From: Epiperipatus broadwayi | Taxonomy: Eukaryota; Onychophora; Udeonychophora; Euonychophora; Peripatidae | Length of the DNA: 64,000 bases | Reading direction: 5' to 3' | Assembly: GCA_028023455.1 (NCBI GenBank) | Contig: JAQFVV010000447.1 | Location: 124,001 to 188,000, forward strand | Part shown: positions 10,968 through 22,980 of the stretch, one piece after another | How the letters are laid out: each line of letters begins with the position of its first letter | Numbering within the stretch: the stretch's first letter is position 1 | Notes under the pieces: model-generated | What the model saw: the letters and a program-made list of their open reading frames with translations, nothing else | What the model was told of the DNA's origin: nothing | Database searches by the model: none | Position numbers and translations under genes: made by a program

Positions 10968-11320
10968 GAAGATTGTTTGTGTAATATGTGCATAATGAGA
11001 GAAGATGGTCTAAGTTTCTGTGCTGGTAGTTGTTTGTGATTGGTGGAATTGAGATTAGAGATGCACTGATAAGGAAAAAAATCTTGAAAATAGTTTCACA
11101 CTGCAATGATTATTCATTCTTTCGCAAATTGTTAAAAGTGAATAGAAATCAGTCCCTACTTTGCATGAGAGGTAACATAATGGAAAAAAATATTAAGATA
11201 TCAATATTAACGTGATGATTCAGATGTTTGCAATTCATCTGATTAAGGAAGGTTGTTTGTGAAATGCATACTTGGTGAGACAAAGTAGTCTGAATTTTTG
11301 TGCTGGTGAATGGTTTTGAC
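10968..11320 (+). repeat. pair of diverged direct repeats, about 280 bp apart
   Basis: About 70 bp around 'gttgtttgtg..at...tgagacaaagtagtctgaatttctgtgctggt' occurs at 10968-11035 and 11248-11317. Part of the intervening text ('atcagtccctactttgcatgagag') recurs at 17.8 kb. Confidence 0.45.
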
Positions 11321-11839
11321 ATGAAACAAAAGACCTAAAGATTGATGTGTTTTTATTATTAGAAGAGAAATCTATCCTGGGATGAAGAATCTATCCATAC
11401 CATTTCGATCATGTTCGATCCAAACTGTTTCTATCATATTCTTTCTCTTTCATCTTCAATGTGCCTGACAATTCTATACTTAATGTGTACAACAATAAAA
11501 CATAAATAATTATAGCAAATAATTAATAATTTACTGAAAAATTCATTTTATTACTCTAAAGAGTCTCTTAGGAAAAATTACATTAAACAAATAATGATTT
11601 TTTTTTTTTTTTACCGTCTTTAAATATCATATCACTTGCTTTCTTCCTGTCTTTTAATTTTTTTTCAATGTTTTTTTTTATAAATTTTTCATCAATTTTT
11701 TTTCCTTATTAAAAATATAATGATTACATAATTTCCTAAAGCATTTCCATTCTTTAAAGATATAATTGCTTCTCTCACTTCATTTAAAGTAGTTATCTTT
11801 ACTTTTTTCTAGAGCAATTTACTACAAGTCTAAATGATT

Positions 11840-12110
11840 TGTGAACATACAAATGATGTAGGTCTGTATTTGCTCTCCAGACCGATTTCTGATCTTTGCC
11901 ACTTATGTTGAAGATTAGAATTCAAAGCTGGAACTAATACACATATTTTGAATCCTAGTCCTTATCCATGAAAGCAAAAACCAGAAACTAGTTTGGGAAT
12001 ATTATAGCACTATACTATCCGGTGTCTAATAATTAATTAGGCTTATAGTATACACCTCTAGATCAGGGCAAAGATAACTGCTCTTGGAATCACATGAGTA
12101 AGCATATTTT
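11840..12110 (-). repeat. RepA2 copy, antisense
   Basis: Carries 'tttgaatcctagtccttatccatgaaagcaaaaaccagaaactagtttggg' and a downstream 'ctagatcagggcaaagataactgctcttggaa' shared with the 10.8-kb copy. Confidence 0.5.
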
Positions 12111-12182
12111 TCATCTATAATTTGTGGGATTTTAACATGTGTTTATAATTCTAATATGAATTTTAACTGTCCTTATGCACTT

Positions 12183-12534
12183 GTAATTTAGATATAAGTA
12201 CTTGGAGATGCGAGTTAAAAAAAGCTTGAAAATTGTTTATTGGGAAGCAAGATATACGAACTCCTAGACTTTGTGGACATTATTATGATTATGATATAAC
12301 AAGATATTGAAGCATGCTTATAGGATTACATTAAGTGTATACACCCCCCCCCCCAAGGTGGAATATCTCTAGACTTCGCAGATGCATCGTTATGATTATG
12401 ATATTGCTTACATGAATGGATTACATTAAAGTGTATAAATATTCCACCCTGAGAGAGTTTGTATATTTTGCTTCCCAGTAAACAATTTCAAGCTTTTCTT
12501 AACTTTTGCCTTCAAGTGTTTATATCTAAATCAC
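12183..12534. mobile_element. foldback element FB1
   Basis: Imperfect inverted arms of about 80 bp lie at 12183-12265 and 12455-12534. Examples: TTTAGATATAA pairs with TTATATCTAAA, and AAGCTTGAAA with TTTCAAGCTT. The 190-bp centre holds a C11 run and two 'ttatgattatgata' boxes. No target duplication is clear, so this is an old MITE-like palindrome. Confidence 0.65.
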
Positions 12535-12717
12535 ATGTATTTATATGAATATTTGTTTTCCTTCTGATTTTTATTGCCATTGTTTATTTTTTTTAAAATC
12601 AAATTCTTCCACAAACTTCGTAACAACTCTACTTTTAGTAATCTATTTTTTTATTGTTGTTGTTACTGAAATGACTTTATCCTCATTAGGAAATAAATTT
12701 ACAAAATAAATAATCAT

Positions 12718-12835
12718 TTGGTTCATTGCTCAGATCAGCAGTTCAAGCACTGGAAGTGATAGACCTGAGTTCAATTCATCAACCTTGAGTTGCAGAGTCT
12801 ACCACTTTACCACTGCACTCAACCATGAAATTGAA
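12718..12835 (-). repeat. RepB SINE, antisense
   Basis: The reverse complement gives a head 'gcagtggtaaagtggtagactc', then 'gaattgaactcaggtct', 'cagtgcttgaact' and a tail. Confidence 0.6.
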
Positions 12836-13627
12836 ACTTATTTCTGTATAGGTTTTCATATGGCTTATATTTTTGTATGTCATTATTAAATCTTCTGTAC
12901 ATCTTTTACAAAATACCACATAATTATTCAATTCTTCTAAGGTATTCATTTCTATGAAGTTTACATATTTCATTTTTCATATACATTTTTTTTTCATATT
13001 AATAAAAAAAATTCTGATGAATAATTGCTTATTGAAAATCTTTTTTTTAAATAATCTTATTTAAGTCAGCCATTTTTAAAATGTTTAAGATTTTACAGAA
13101 ATTTGTACGTTTTACTAATGAAGCGGATTAAATTGCTATTAGTTAAAGCCATAGCTCCAGTGAAAAAATAATCAAAGATGTTTTAATAAGTACAATTATC
13201 TAAAATGTTTATATACTATTCTTTCCAGTCTTATTAATATATCTCTTTGTAACTCTAGATGCAACAAAATAAGGTATGGCTAAAATCAATGAATTTTAAA
13301 TGGAAGTACTAGCCAGAATCTTACCCACAATTATCTTTATCTAGGTAGTATGCTTCTGAGACCTCTATTGTTCACTATTTAGTGACTATCCTTTAGTCTT
13401 ATGTTTTACTATTCAAATTAATTTTAATAATTATACATTCTGAAATTATTCATGAAATCTTTGTATGAGTTGTAATGTGAATACCACTTTAGTACTTAGA
13501 TATTATCCTATCAATCAAACTTGGCAATCATTTTTTTTAATTATATGTTTTAGAAGCCTACAATAAATATTTAAAATAAAATAGCTAACAAGAACTGGTA
13601 CATTATTTACAGTTTTTTTAATTACTA

Positions 13628-14525
13628 TTATTCTAAAGAGAAAGTAATCATACCTCCACACGTGCCATAATATTCAATTAGCAATGTTAAATATGAGTAA
13701 ACTCTCAATCCAAGTCACAAAATAAAGACTTTGAAAAGATAAGAACAGCCATCTTATTTTCATACCTAAATGCAATTATATAGGCAAATCTTAGGTATCT
13801 TGGAACAAGAGTATGAATATATTAAATTATTCACTTTACTTACATTTTTTTTATATCCTACTAAAACTTGTGAAATATTGAAATTTATTATGTGTCAATA
13901 TTAAAGAATGTAAATAAGAAATTTTTACTAGTGCAGTGTGAAGCTGTAATGCTAAAGAGAAAGTAATCAAACCTCCACACATGTGTCATTCTATAATATT
14001 TAATTAGCGATGTTAAATACGAGTAAACTCTTGATCCATGTCACAAGATAAAGACTTTGAAAAGATAACAATGGCCATGTTATCTTTGCACCTAAATGCA
14101 ATTGTATAGGCAAATCTTAAACATCTTGGCAAGAGAGTGTGAATATATTAAATTATTCATTTTACTTGTATTTCTTTTTTTATTTTCTATCAATGCTTGC
14201 TATTGAAATTTACTACATGTCAATATTAGAAGATTTTATACTTAATGTAAATAATCAAGGAAGTTTTACTAGCATAGTGTCAAGCTATAATTCTAAAGAG
14301 AAGGTAATCAAACCTTTACACATGTGCCATACTGTAATATTCAATTAATAGTGTTAAATATGAGTAAACTCGATCCTAGTCTCAAGGTACAAAGATAAGA
14401 CAGCCATTCTTATCTTTTCAAAATCTTTATTTTGTGATTTGGATTAAGAATTTACTCATATTCAACATTGTTAATTGAATATTATAGTAGGGTACATGTT
14501 TGGAGGCTTGATTATCTCCTCTTCT
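13628..14525. repeat. direct tandem copies ending in an inverted copy (FB2)
   Basis: Units starting with 'ctaaagagaaagtaatcaaacct' begin near 13631, 13951 and 14291 (periods about 320 and 340). The third is followed at 14401-14525 by its own reverse complement, giving an approximately 235-bp palindrome centred near 14400. The centre of each unit is itself near-palindromic, as in AAAGATAACAATGGCCATGT near 14065. Confidence 0.75.
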
Positions 14526-15738
14526 GCAAAAATTAATTATAATATTTCCATTTTATTTATTATTATATAAGAAACAAACTGTCATATTGTGCCTATTAAC
14601 ACAGACTTCAGGAGGGTGGAATTCCATATCTTTGATAATACTCCATTGCATGCTGTTTTGACAAAGGAAGATCCCATACTTTCATAATTTTTCCAGAATT
14701 GTAATGACAAAAATAAAGATGGTTAATGTAAACAAGCTAAGACAATGTTCAGAATGTGTTACCATTTGCACATTATAGTACAATTTTTTAAAAAAAATGA
14801 AATAAATCTTCTGAATGGAATTTATAATTGATTTATTAATTTTTTAAATTTAACAACTAGTACATATTCAGTAAAATAAGATTGAAAAAAATATATATAT
14901 AAACAAACAATTATTATTTAATTAAATAATAATTAAGCCCCTGAAAAATGTATAATTAAAAATAAAAGGCAGAAGTTGGGGTAATATGTAAGTACTTAAA
15001 CTTTTTACTCAAGCCCTATACTTTCAAACAGATAAGAGAATCATCCTACTGGAGAGAACTTATTTATTACTTCTCTCCATTTCATAGTTGCCATCATTTT
15101 TGAAATATCAAAAACTTTCATTCTTAATTTTTTTTTTTTTTATGTTGCTGAAAGCTTTCTTTTATATGATTTATGTAAATATTTTAACATGCATTCCAAA
15201 AGTTGCAGACTTGAATTACATATGTAACTGTTTGTCAAAACAAGATAATTTTAATCTATTTTTGAAATATGTTCCTGGAAAACTCAAATACTATTATCCT
15301 TTACCGTTCACTTATTTGCCAAGAGAAAAAAAAAAAGAAATATGAAGTTAAAAAGAGATCTTTCATTAATCAAGTAGAAGTTATTCTGTTCAACAGTCAA
15401 GAAGTGTTAAATATATAGTATATTAAAATAATCAATCTAATTGAAATAAAAAAAATCTAAAGTTCTAGTATCAAATTCATTTATGTCTTCAGAGTCTGTT
15501 GAATCTTGCATCTCATAGACTACTAAGCACTCAATCTGGATCAAGTTTTATCATTTATTGTTTACATCCTCAATAGTATGATATAAATTAGTGAGGATCA
15601 GATGCACATTATATTCTGTTAAATAATCAAATGGATAATTGATTTTTTAATTAACAGTGATTTTTTTAATTAACAGGTTCAGCTGTGACCCAGGAATTTT
15701 TATTTCTTAGAAATCATTTACTGTATTACTACATTAAA
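14526..15738. other. no gene seen
   Basis: Low-complexity AT-rich DNA. The 85-codon frame at 15088-15345 is Phe/Leu-rich, unlike any family I know, and not supported. Confidence 0.3.
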
Positions 15739-15744
15739 CTGCAT

Positions 15745-16800
15745 AGGGCAAGATAATCAATTGGTTCATTTCTTGGAAGGTTATGCAATGTTTTGAGTGC
15801 AGTTGAGTGTTAAACCAGGGATCTTTAGCTCTTAAGTTTATGATTCTGCTGCTGTGTGATGATATTTTTTTAGTTAAGAATGAAAAATCAGCTTTCTTAT
15901 TGAAGAAGAGGGGATGGTTAAACTATCAAGTGGATTGAATAAGTTGCTCTAGGACAATGGTAAGATGCCCTGTGTGATTTTACGTATGGCCAACTCAAGC
16001 TCAAAATCCCTAGACCACAAATCAGCTCCATCATTTTTAGTGTTCAAATGCTTTATGAATTTCCAAGCAATGCCAAGATGTAAAAGTTCTTATAGATTGT
16101 GTTAACAATAGGGTTAAGAATATGTGATGGTTTCACTGCATTCAAAAATTTGAGAAGAATGGACATGGTAGAAGATTGTGGGTCGCATATCCAATTCTCA
16201 AAAAAAAAAATTCTAACTTCTTTTTGTAGTGTAGAGAAAATGCAAGATCAATTGGAGGTTGTAATGATCGAGAATATATTATATACTGGGATAAATTAAT
16301 TGTTGCATAGGTGAAAGTATCATTAAGCAATTGTAAAAGTTCCGGACATTTTGAATGTAGGCCCTTTTTTTTCTTTGCATTAAGTAAAATAAGTGATAGT
16401 AATTTTAAATTTAGAGATACCAACATCTTGAAGTGGATCAGTAATAGTTGGAAAATGGCGATGATAATGCTGAAAATTTTAATTAGAGCAGCTATTTATG
16501 ATTTATTATTAGTTGATGTTGTGGGTCTTATGTCTATTTTGATAGCCATTTGCCCCATTAACAGTTTGATTTGGAATAATGGTATGTAATTTATTTTTCC
16601 TACACTTTATGAAGATTAGAGGGTAGTTTTCTTAGTAATAGACTGCTTGCAATTAATACAGTAGCTGCTATTTTAAATGTGTTGCAACTATAAATAAATA
16701 GCTCCATAATGATAGAGGGTCATTCTCTGGAACGTAAGGTCCTTGGATCGATCCCAGCTTTGGCTTTTCCATGCTCAGACTTTATGATTTCCTAAAGAAT
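15745..16800 (+). repeat. RepB-derived fragments
   Basis: RepB-like stretches lie at about 15760-15860, 15945-16080 and 16690-16800. The last keeps a good B box (GGATCGATCCC near 16746). The DNA between (16090-16660) has two overlapping 60-90 codon frames on opposite strands with no recognisable protein. Confidence 0.45.
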
Positions 16801-17215
16801 AAAAACAGTCAGTTATGGTTTTTATTATTATCATTAATTTAAAACTGAAAATAATGACATAATGAAGACCTGGGAGAACTCATAGAATATTACTCACCGA
16901 ACTGACAGGTGTTTGGCTATATCCACATACCCCCATCATGATAGTTATTTAAATGCTGATGGAAATGGAGGAGAAAGAAAGCAGGACATGTGATATGTAG
17001 TCACATGTTAGCAACAGGGACTTCCCACTATTTATCAAAATAACAAAGCCAGGAAATTAAGCTTTTCTCTAGGTAAAATAATGAAGGAAACCTGCTTGCT
17101 ACTCTGTATAATAGTCAATTAATTGTATAACTTTTGATTTATTTAAAATTAGCAGTGCTCATATTGATCCTTATTTGAGTATTAATCAGCAGAAGACAAT
17201 GCAAATTGATCCTTA

Positions 17216-17875
17216 TATTAATAATTTTTATTAGTCAATCATTAGACTAGAGATTATTCACTTAATGAATAATATTTCTGTAGTGTAATTTTTACTACAC
17301 CATTCTTACACAAGGTAAGGACTGGTTTCTATTAACTTTTAACACCTTATGGAGGGGTTGTAATCATAAACATATGGCCAAATACATTTTACAAGAACTG
17401 TATGCTCCTCAAGATGCTCATCTTTTGGTCCAGATAATCTCTTATACATATCTTTATCGCTGTTCAGGATATATAGATAGCCAATTACTACAGTTTAATT
17501 GACGTTTTAAACTTACCCCCCCCCCAACAACTTTGACACAAAACACTTGATGAAAATATATAAATTTTTATTAGTCATTTATTAGATTAGAAATTATCTA
17601 CTTAATGAATAATAATATTTCTGTAGTGTAATTTTCTATATATATTGAATAATGATATTAAGAGATTGTGATCTGGGCCAACTGATGAATGCTGATTAAG
17701 CACAAAATATGCAGTTCAGGATCATACATCTTTTTCACATCTATTTGGTCACTTGTTTATATCTACATTCTTCCATAAGGTATTAAAGTAGGTAGAAATC
17801 AATCCCTACCTTGCATCAGAGTGATATATGAAAATTTACATTACTGAAATATTATTCATTAAGTGATCCATATAT
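17216..17875. repeat. direct and inverted copies of a short repeat, plus RepD fragment
   Basis: The block 'tttttattagtca.tcattaga.tag..attat..acttaatgaataatatttctgtagtgtaattt' occurs at about 17227-17292 and 17567-17632, and its inner part occurs inverted at about 17838-17872. Positions 17640-17760 match the RepD text around 'gatctgggccaactgatgaatgctg'. A C10 run sits at 17516-17525. Confidence 0.55.
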
Positions 17876-18483
17876 TTGTCTGTTTGTTTCTTTCACTGAT
17901 TGTTTATAGAAGTAAAACAGTCTTTTGTAAATGAGTATAACCATGAGTGAAAGAGCTTTAAGACTGTGTATTTGAATAATTTGTAAATTATTTATTTCAC
18001 CTTTAAATTTAATTAAAGTATATATTCATAGAGAAGAAAATTTAATCTTACAAAAGTAATTAGGTGATGTTTGCGAATGATAAGACAATTATTGTTGATA
18101 TCTAGACATCAGAGAATTTTGAGAAGTGAAGACAATAAGTTGAATTAATTGTAACTTTTGATTTATATCTTGTCTTACATTATTTACATATGTCCTTTTT
18201 TGCCATTATTCAAAAAAATTTTATGTACCTTGTTACATCTCAACTTATCAGAAATTAATTGGCTGGACCCAGATTCCATCTTTATCATATTGAGAATTCA
18301 TCATCACAGACCAATAGATATCACAACATACCTTTAACTGTCCTAGTTTATTCCCCAGGTTAGAATCACTAGTCTGGAATGATAAGAAAAATAAATACTT
18401 AAAGTTTACGTTCCTAAACTTTAAAAAATATAATGAGAAAAGTATATAAGCAATTCATGTAGCAGATAAGTTATTAGTAAAAG

Positions 18484-19857
18484 GGTAGTTTTCTGTTCTA
18501 TCGTGTCAGCCACTTGATGGCGTTGATGCTAAGTAAAAACACATAGATATAACATTCCTGGGCCAGCGATTCTATACATCTATTGACTTTATTTTTGGAA
18601 TAGGAAATAAAATTAAATTATATTACGATTTACATAAAATTAAAAAATTCAAGCAAAATATAAAAATGTATGCCGACTTCTTGGGACAGTAATTAATCAG
18701 AGACTGGCGTTTTTGTATGTGTCAACAAAAAATTACGTTACTTTCTAAGAGCAAATAATAGTACATTAGACACTTTTTTGGACAGAGATTAATCAGAGAC
18801 CGGCTTTTTTTGTGTGTGTGTATATAAAAAAAAAGTTATGTTCCTTTTTTAATAGAAAATAAGAGTAAATTTTAGCCTTTTTGTGATCTTAATTAATCAG
18901 ACACTGTGTTTAAATCAAAGTCAATTATATTACAACTTCCACAAAATTTAACAAATTCAAACAAAATTTTACAATGAAAGCCGACTTTGACCTTTTTGAG
19001 ACAGTAATTAATCAGAGTGGCATTTTTTTTTGTGTGTGTATCCATAAAAAGTTACATTACTTCTTTTAATAACAAATAATAGTAAATATAGCGGAGACTT
19101 TTTGGGACAGTAAATAATCAGAAACGGGCTTCTTTGGGTGTGTGTGTGTGTTGGATTGGAAAAGTTACGGTACTTTTTTAATCAAATATAAAAGTAAATT
19201 TCTTATTCTTTTTCAGACAGTAATTAATCAGACACTGCGTTTTTGGGGGAAAAAGTAAATTAGATTGCAATTTGCCCACTAAAGTTAATAACTTATAACA
19301 AACTATTAAAATGAAAGCCGACTCCAGTGTCTGGCAATTGCCAATTTTTAGAATTTGAAGCAGCCATCTTACTTGTCTTGGACAATTTCTCATGGATATG
19401 TTACTTTCATTGGGTCTTCGAAATAGTGCTGTGCCGCATCCTAAGATCCAATTTGTGAGGGTTACACAGTCCTGATGGAACAGTGACGACACTGTTAAAA
19501 CTTTTAGAAGGCACCAGTAGGTCAGTTCACATAAAAAAAAGTTGGACATGGAAAAGTTCAATTATTTAGACACTATGCAGGCAATATACCCTCACACGAT
19601 ACTGTAGCAAAAATAGACAAGCAAGCATTACGATAAAGTGTGTAACACAAACAACTATGGCAGCCAATGAAGGCATTTTTCTGAGCTTTTAGCATAGAAA
19701 GAAACCACAGTGGTAGCTGAGAAAACAGTCTCTTTCTGTTTTTTATTTTAGAAAGAAGTCTATCTGCTTGGCTGCGGCCACAGAAATGGCATATTTCTAG
19801 CAATTTAGCTAGAAATTGTGCCATCAAGCGGCTGACATGATAGAACAGAACACTACC
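18484..19857. mobile_element. 1374-bp non-autonomous TIR transposon with 8-bp TSD
   Basis: The perfect direct repeat AGTAAAAG lies at 18476-18483 and 19858-19865. Terminal inverted repeats of 38 bp with about 4 mismatches begin GGTAGT and include TTCTGTTCTATC and GCTTGATGGC (18484-18521 and 19820-19857). Eight-base duplications are made by hAT, P and Merlin transposases. The GG start favours Merlin, but this is inference. The interior has a tandem array (18600-19322) and a unique part (19323-19819) with no transposase. The 84- and 127-codon minus-strand frames there look fortuitous. Confidence 0.8.
18600..19322 (+). repeat. higher-order tandem array inside the TIR element
   Basis: A core 'GGGACAGTAATTAATCAGAG' followed by a G/T-rich run and 'aaagttacgttact' recurs six times at roughly 105-bp spacing. 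Larger units are marked by GCCGAC at 18672, 18980 and 19317, giving periods of 308 and 337 bp that each hold three cores. Confidence 0.75.
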
Positions 19858-19865
19858 AGTAAAAG

Positions 19866-21160
19866 AATATGTGAGAGCAGATAGGTATCAAATAATGGAA
19901 AATGATATTCCATTTAAAAACTGGGCAAATGGATTGGAAAGGGATTGAGTGATTCGTTAAAATTTCTAAAGAGTATAATTGATTTGGAATTTACTGCATT
20001 GTGAAAGCAAAGGTGGTTACATGAATATCTGTGAAGTTGTTTGCAGACTGTAGAACACAGAGATTGAGAGACCAAGAATGTATGGAAGCAGTACCATTAT
20101 TGAGGATGAATGGAAGATTAAGTTTAAGACAGATGATTTCCCAATTGAAGATCATGAGAACTTGATCACTTGTATGGATATGCAAGTGCAATTTTGTTTT
20201 AGAAATGTCATTAAATGAAAAGAAGATCAAGTGTGCATTTGTAAAGTTAAGATTTAAAATATTTCCCAGCTTTTTGGATTTTAATTTTTTTTTTAATGAT
20301 GCATTACACCATTGTAGGTATTTCTATGTCATGATTTGATGAGGTGCTTATCATGATAAATATCAGAAGTCTGGTTTTGTAAGGAAGTCAACTTCTGAAA
20401 AAATAGACTTAGTAGTGTGATTTTTAAATCTTAAGATTTCTCACCAAAGTAGTGATACAATAAAAGTTAAGAAAAGAATGCAGTTCTTCCTTCTTGTGAT
20501 AGTATATATGCCAGAGTTGTATCCTTTAAGATAAAAGACAGACATCAGTGACATCTCTTATTGTCTGAATGATCTAAAATCCAGATTGGTATTTAAATCA
20601 AGTAGGTTCTTATCACATCGGAGTCACATTATGTGTGGTTAGTATAAACTATTGCACTTAATGGCATGTTTAGTCAGAAACATGTGACAGGGATGGAAAA
20701 TTGGAAGTAGATGTAGGGGAAACTTGTCTAGATAAAGGATGTGTGGCCTTGATGCTTTTCTTGCCGTCAAGATTTGAAGAAATTTAAAATTGTTGGTTTT
20801 GATATTATGGTCTTGGTTCCTGATTGCGACTGTTCAGTTCCATGAAAACAACATTGGTTAAAAGCAATGGCTAATATCCATTAATAAAATTGCACAGAGT
20901 TTTATGGTGTTTATTGGATTAAGATTTTTGGTAATGTGATATAGCTTGTTATCATTAGTGATTTTCTTATAAATCTTTTTTAATGGAACTATGGAGAAAG
21001 AGATAAAACTCATCTATCAATCTGTGCTACCTAAATTTAAAGCATTCAAATAAACAATTCAGAGAGGATCTTCACGAAAGTGTTTCTCGGCATTCTGATC
21101 AAGAGGATGTTACTGACTTAAATATTTAAACTTGAAGATTTCTCTACTAAATATTTTGGA
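19866..21160. other. no gene seen
   Basis: Unique-looking AT-rich DNA. Frames are short and unrecognised. Confidence 0.3.
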
Positions 21161-21165
21161 AATGG

Positions 21166-21241
21166 GGAGGGGGGGGGTGGGTTTTTTTTTTGGGTTTATT
21201 TTTTTTTTTTGTTGGTGTTTTTTTTTTTTTTTTTTAACTGG
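21166..21241 (+). repeat. G-run and T-run tract
   Basis: About 75 bp made almost only of G and T, with runs of up to 9 G and 18 T. It is strongly strand-asymmetric. Confidence 0.8.
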
Positions 21242-21344
21242 GAGAGGTGATTTACTCAATTTGTTTATATATTTAAAATTGTAATGCAGTTGGATTAGAC
21301 GTTTCTAGAAGATGTGATAATTGGTGACAACTGAACTCTCAAAC

Positions 21345-21490
21345 TGTTATCCCAAGAAATTATAAAAGATTTAGAAAGAGACTATGTATGAGATGGTCAT
21401 GGAGTGATTTAAGAAAATGTGGATGGAAGAAACTTGATTAAACTTGGACTTTTATCCTACAGTCCAATGATAAAGATTGAAAATAATGAA
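21345..21490 (+). pseudogene. RTE-like LINE 3' end, sense
   Basis: Diverged copy of the LINE tail ('cccaagaaattataaaagattta', 'gagatggtcatgg', 'cctacagtccaatga'). Confidence 0.5.
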
Positions 21491-21935
21491 TTGGTGAAAA
21501 GGAATATGCATTCATGTAAAATCTAGTATTCCATTAAATGTTTTTAATGATTTTTACTAGTCAAATATAGTTGGAAATATTTTTGACTCACCCAAGAATT
21601 TTCAGTACATTTTTTTTTTATGTAAATTGAAATTTTTTGGTTGATTATTTTAGATTATAACATCGTTTTTTAAATAATTATTATTTTTCTTTTTTTAATT
21701 AGGATGAAAAAAGTTTTTTGATATATTAGTTTAATTGTAAAATCAGGCGGGGGGGGGGGTATTTTAATATTTTTTGTATACTTTTTAAATGTAGAAAGAA
21801 TAAATCAATATTTAAAAAGAGGGAAACATTTAATTTATGATAAAATAAATTACTTTCTATTTATAAAGATTGACAGTCATATGGTAGTTGTTAATTTATA
21901 TTAATTACTTTGCAACTTTTGTAGAACGTACTAAG

Positions 21936-22448
21936 ATATCACATGATCACCAGTTCACATGCTTATGCAAGTTGCTAAAATAGTAGTAAACTTTTACTCT
22001 GTGCAAGCCATAGTAATCAACGAACACTGGAAGGTTTGTGCATAAAATCCCTACCTAGTGTCCTCTCATCCAATATTCTCAGATTAGTTTCCAGCTTTCA
22101 TTGGTAAGGAGTCTTAGATTTAGATCTATATGAATTAATTTGCTTGAAAACATATGTTTTCATTTTGGGCATATAGCTTTATAGTTCGTTTTGGGCATAT
22201 AGCTTTATAGTTAACTAACTAAATAAAAGGTGGCTGTTGGAGGGTTGCATTAAATCCAAAGGTCTAGATGCATTACTGTCAGATCCAAGGCTTCTCACTG
22301 ATGGAAGCCATAAGGTAGAAACTAGTCTGGGGACATTGGATTAGTAGGCACTAGATAGGGATTTTATGCACAAACCTTTTAACTTCCATTGATTACTATG
22401 GCTTGCACTGGGTAGTACTATTATATGGAGAGTTTGCAGTGTAGAAAT
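21936..22448 (-). mobile_element. RepA, near-complete palindromic copy
   Basis: The left arm (21936-22120) reads from the RepA 3' end ('tcacatgatcacc') through the body. The right arm (22250-22440) is its inverse, down to 'ttgcactgggtagtactattatatggagagttt'. The centre contains a 26-bp direct duplication ('ttttgggcatatagctttatag' type). No clear target duplication was found, so the copy is older than those at 23.3 or 28.8 kb. Confidence 0.65.
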
Positions 22449-22528
22449 AAATCACAGATTAATTTTTTCTTCTTCTTAAAGAATGAAAATACTTGCATTG
22501 TGAAAGCATTCACATAAGCAGTTTGCTG

Positions 22529-22980
22529 CAGTGAAGAGGTGAGTTTTTTCTCCAAGCTACCTGCAGTGCTATCTCTAAATCAATTGTTACCAAATATGAA
22601 ATTAAGCTGTTCAACCCAAAAATGTTAAGATGCTAGCGTGTCCGAATCATGAATTATGAAAAATGCTAGAATGAATTAAATTTTGATTTATATTGTGCAA
22701 CACTGATATGGAAATGTTTAAAATGAATCATTATGTACATAGCAGTAAAGCTATTGGTTACAAGAATATTTCCAAATGGTTTGTAAACTTTTGTGATGTT
22801 CAGAACATTGTCAATGATCCATGAAGGTAGCAAACACACTGTCACATTTCGTGGCATAGCTCATGACAAGACATGTTAGCACCTTGAAGTTTTTGTGGGA
22901 AATAACTAAATTGTCTCTTCACACCATGTATTAACTCAGGGATGCTTGGGGAGAGACAAGTTCACTTTTTCCTGGGATAC
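22529..22980. mobile_element. RepE foldback element
   Basis: The ends are inverted: 'cagtgaagaggtgag...ctccaagct' at the left and its relative 'ggggagagacaagttcactttttcctggga' at the right. The landmarks 'atgctagc', 'gacaagacatgttagca' and 'gtgggaaataactaaa' recur in copies at 43.1 and 50.9 kb. Confidence 0.6.

Noticed and set aside
16099-16589. Overlapping frames of 66, 94 and 92 codons as a gene
   Set aside because: They overlap on opposite strands, have no recognisable domain and lie between RepB fragments.
19178-19827. 127- and 84-codon minus-strand frames as a transposase of the TIR element
   Set aside because: One overlaps the internal tandem array and neither shows DDE, zinc-finger or other transposase motifs.
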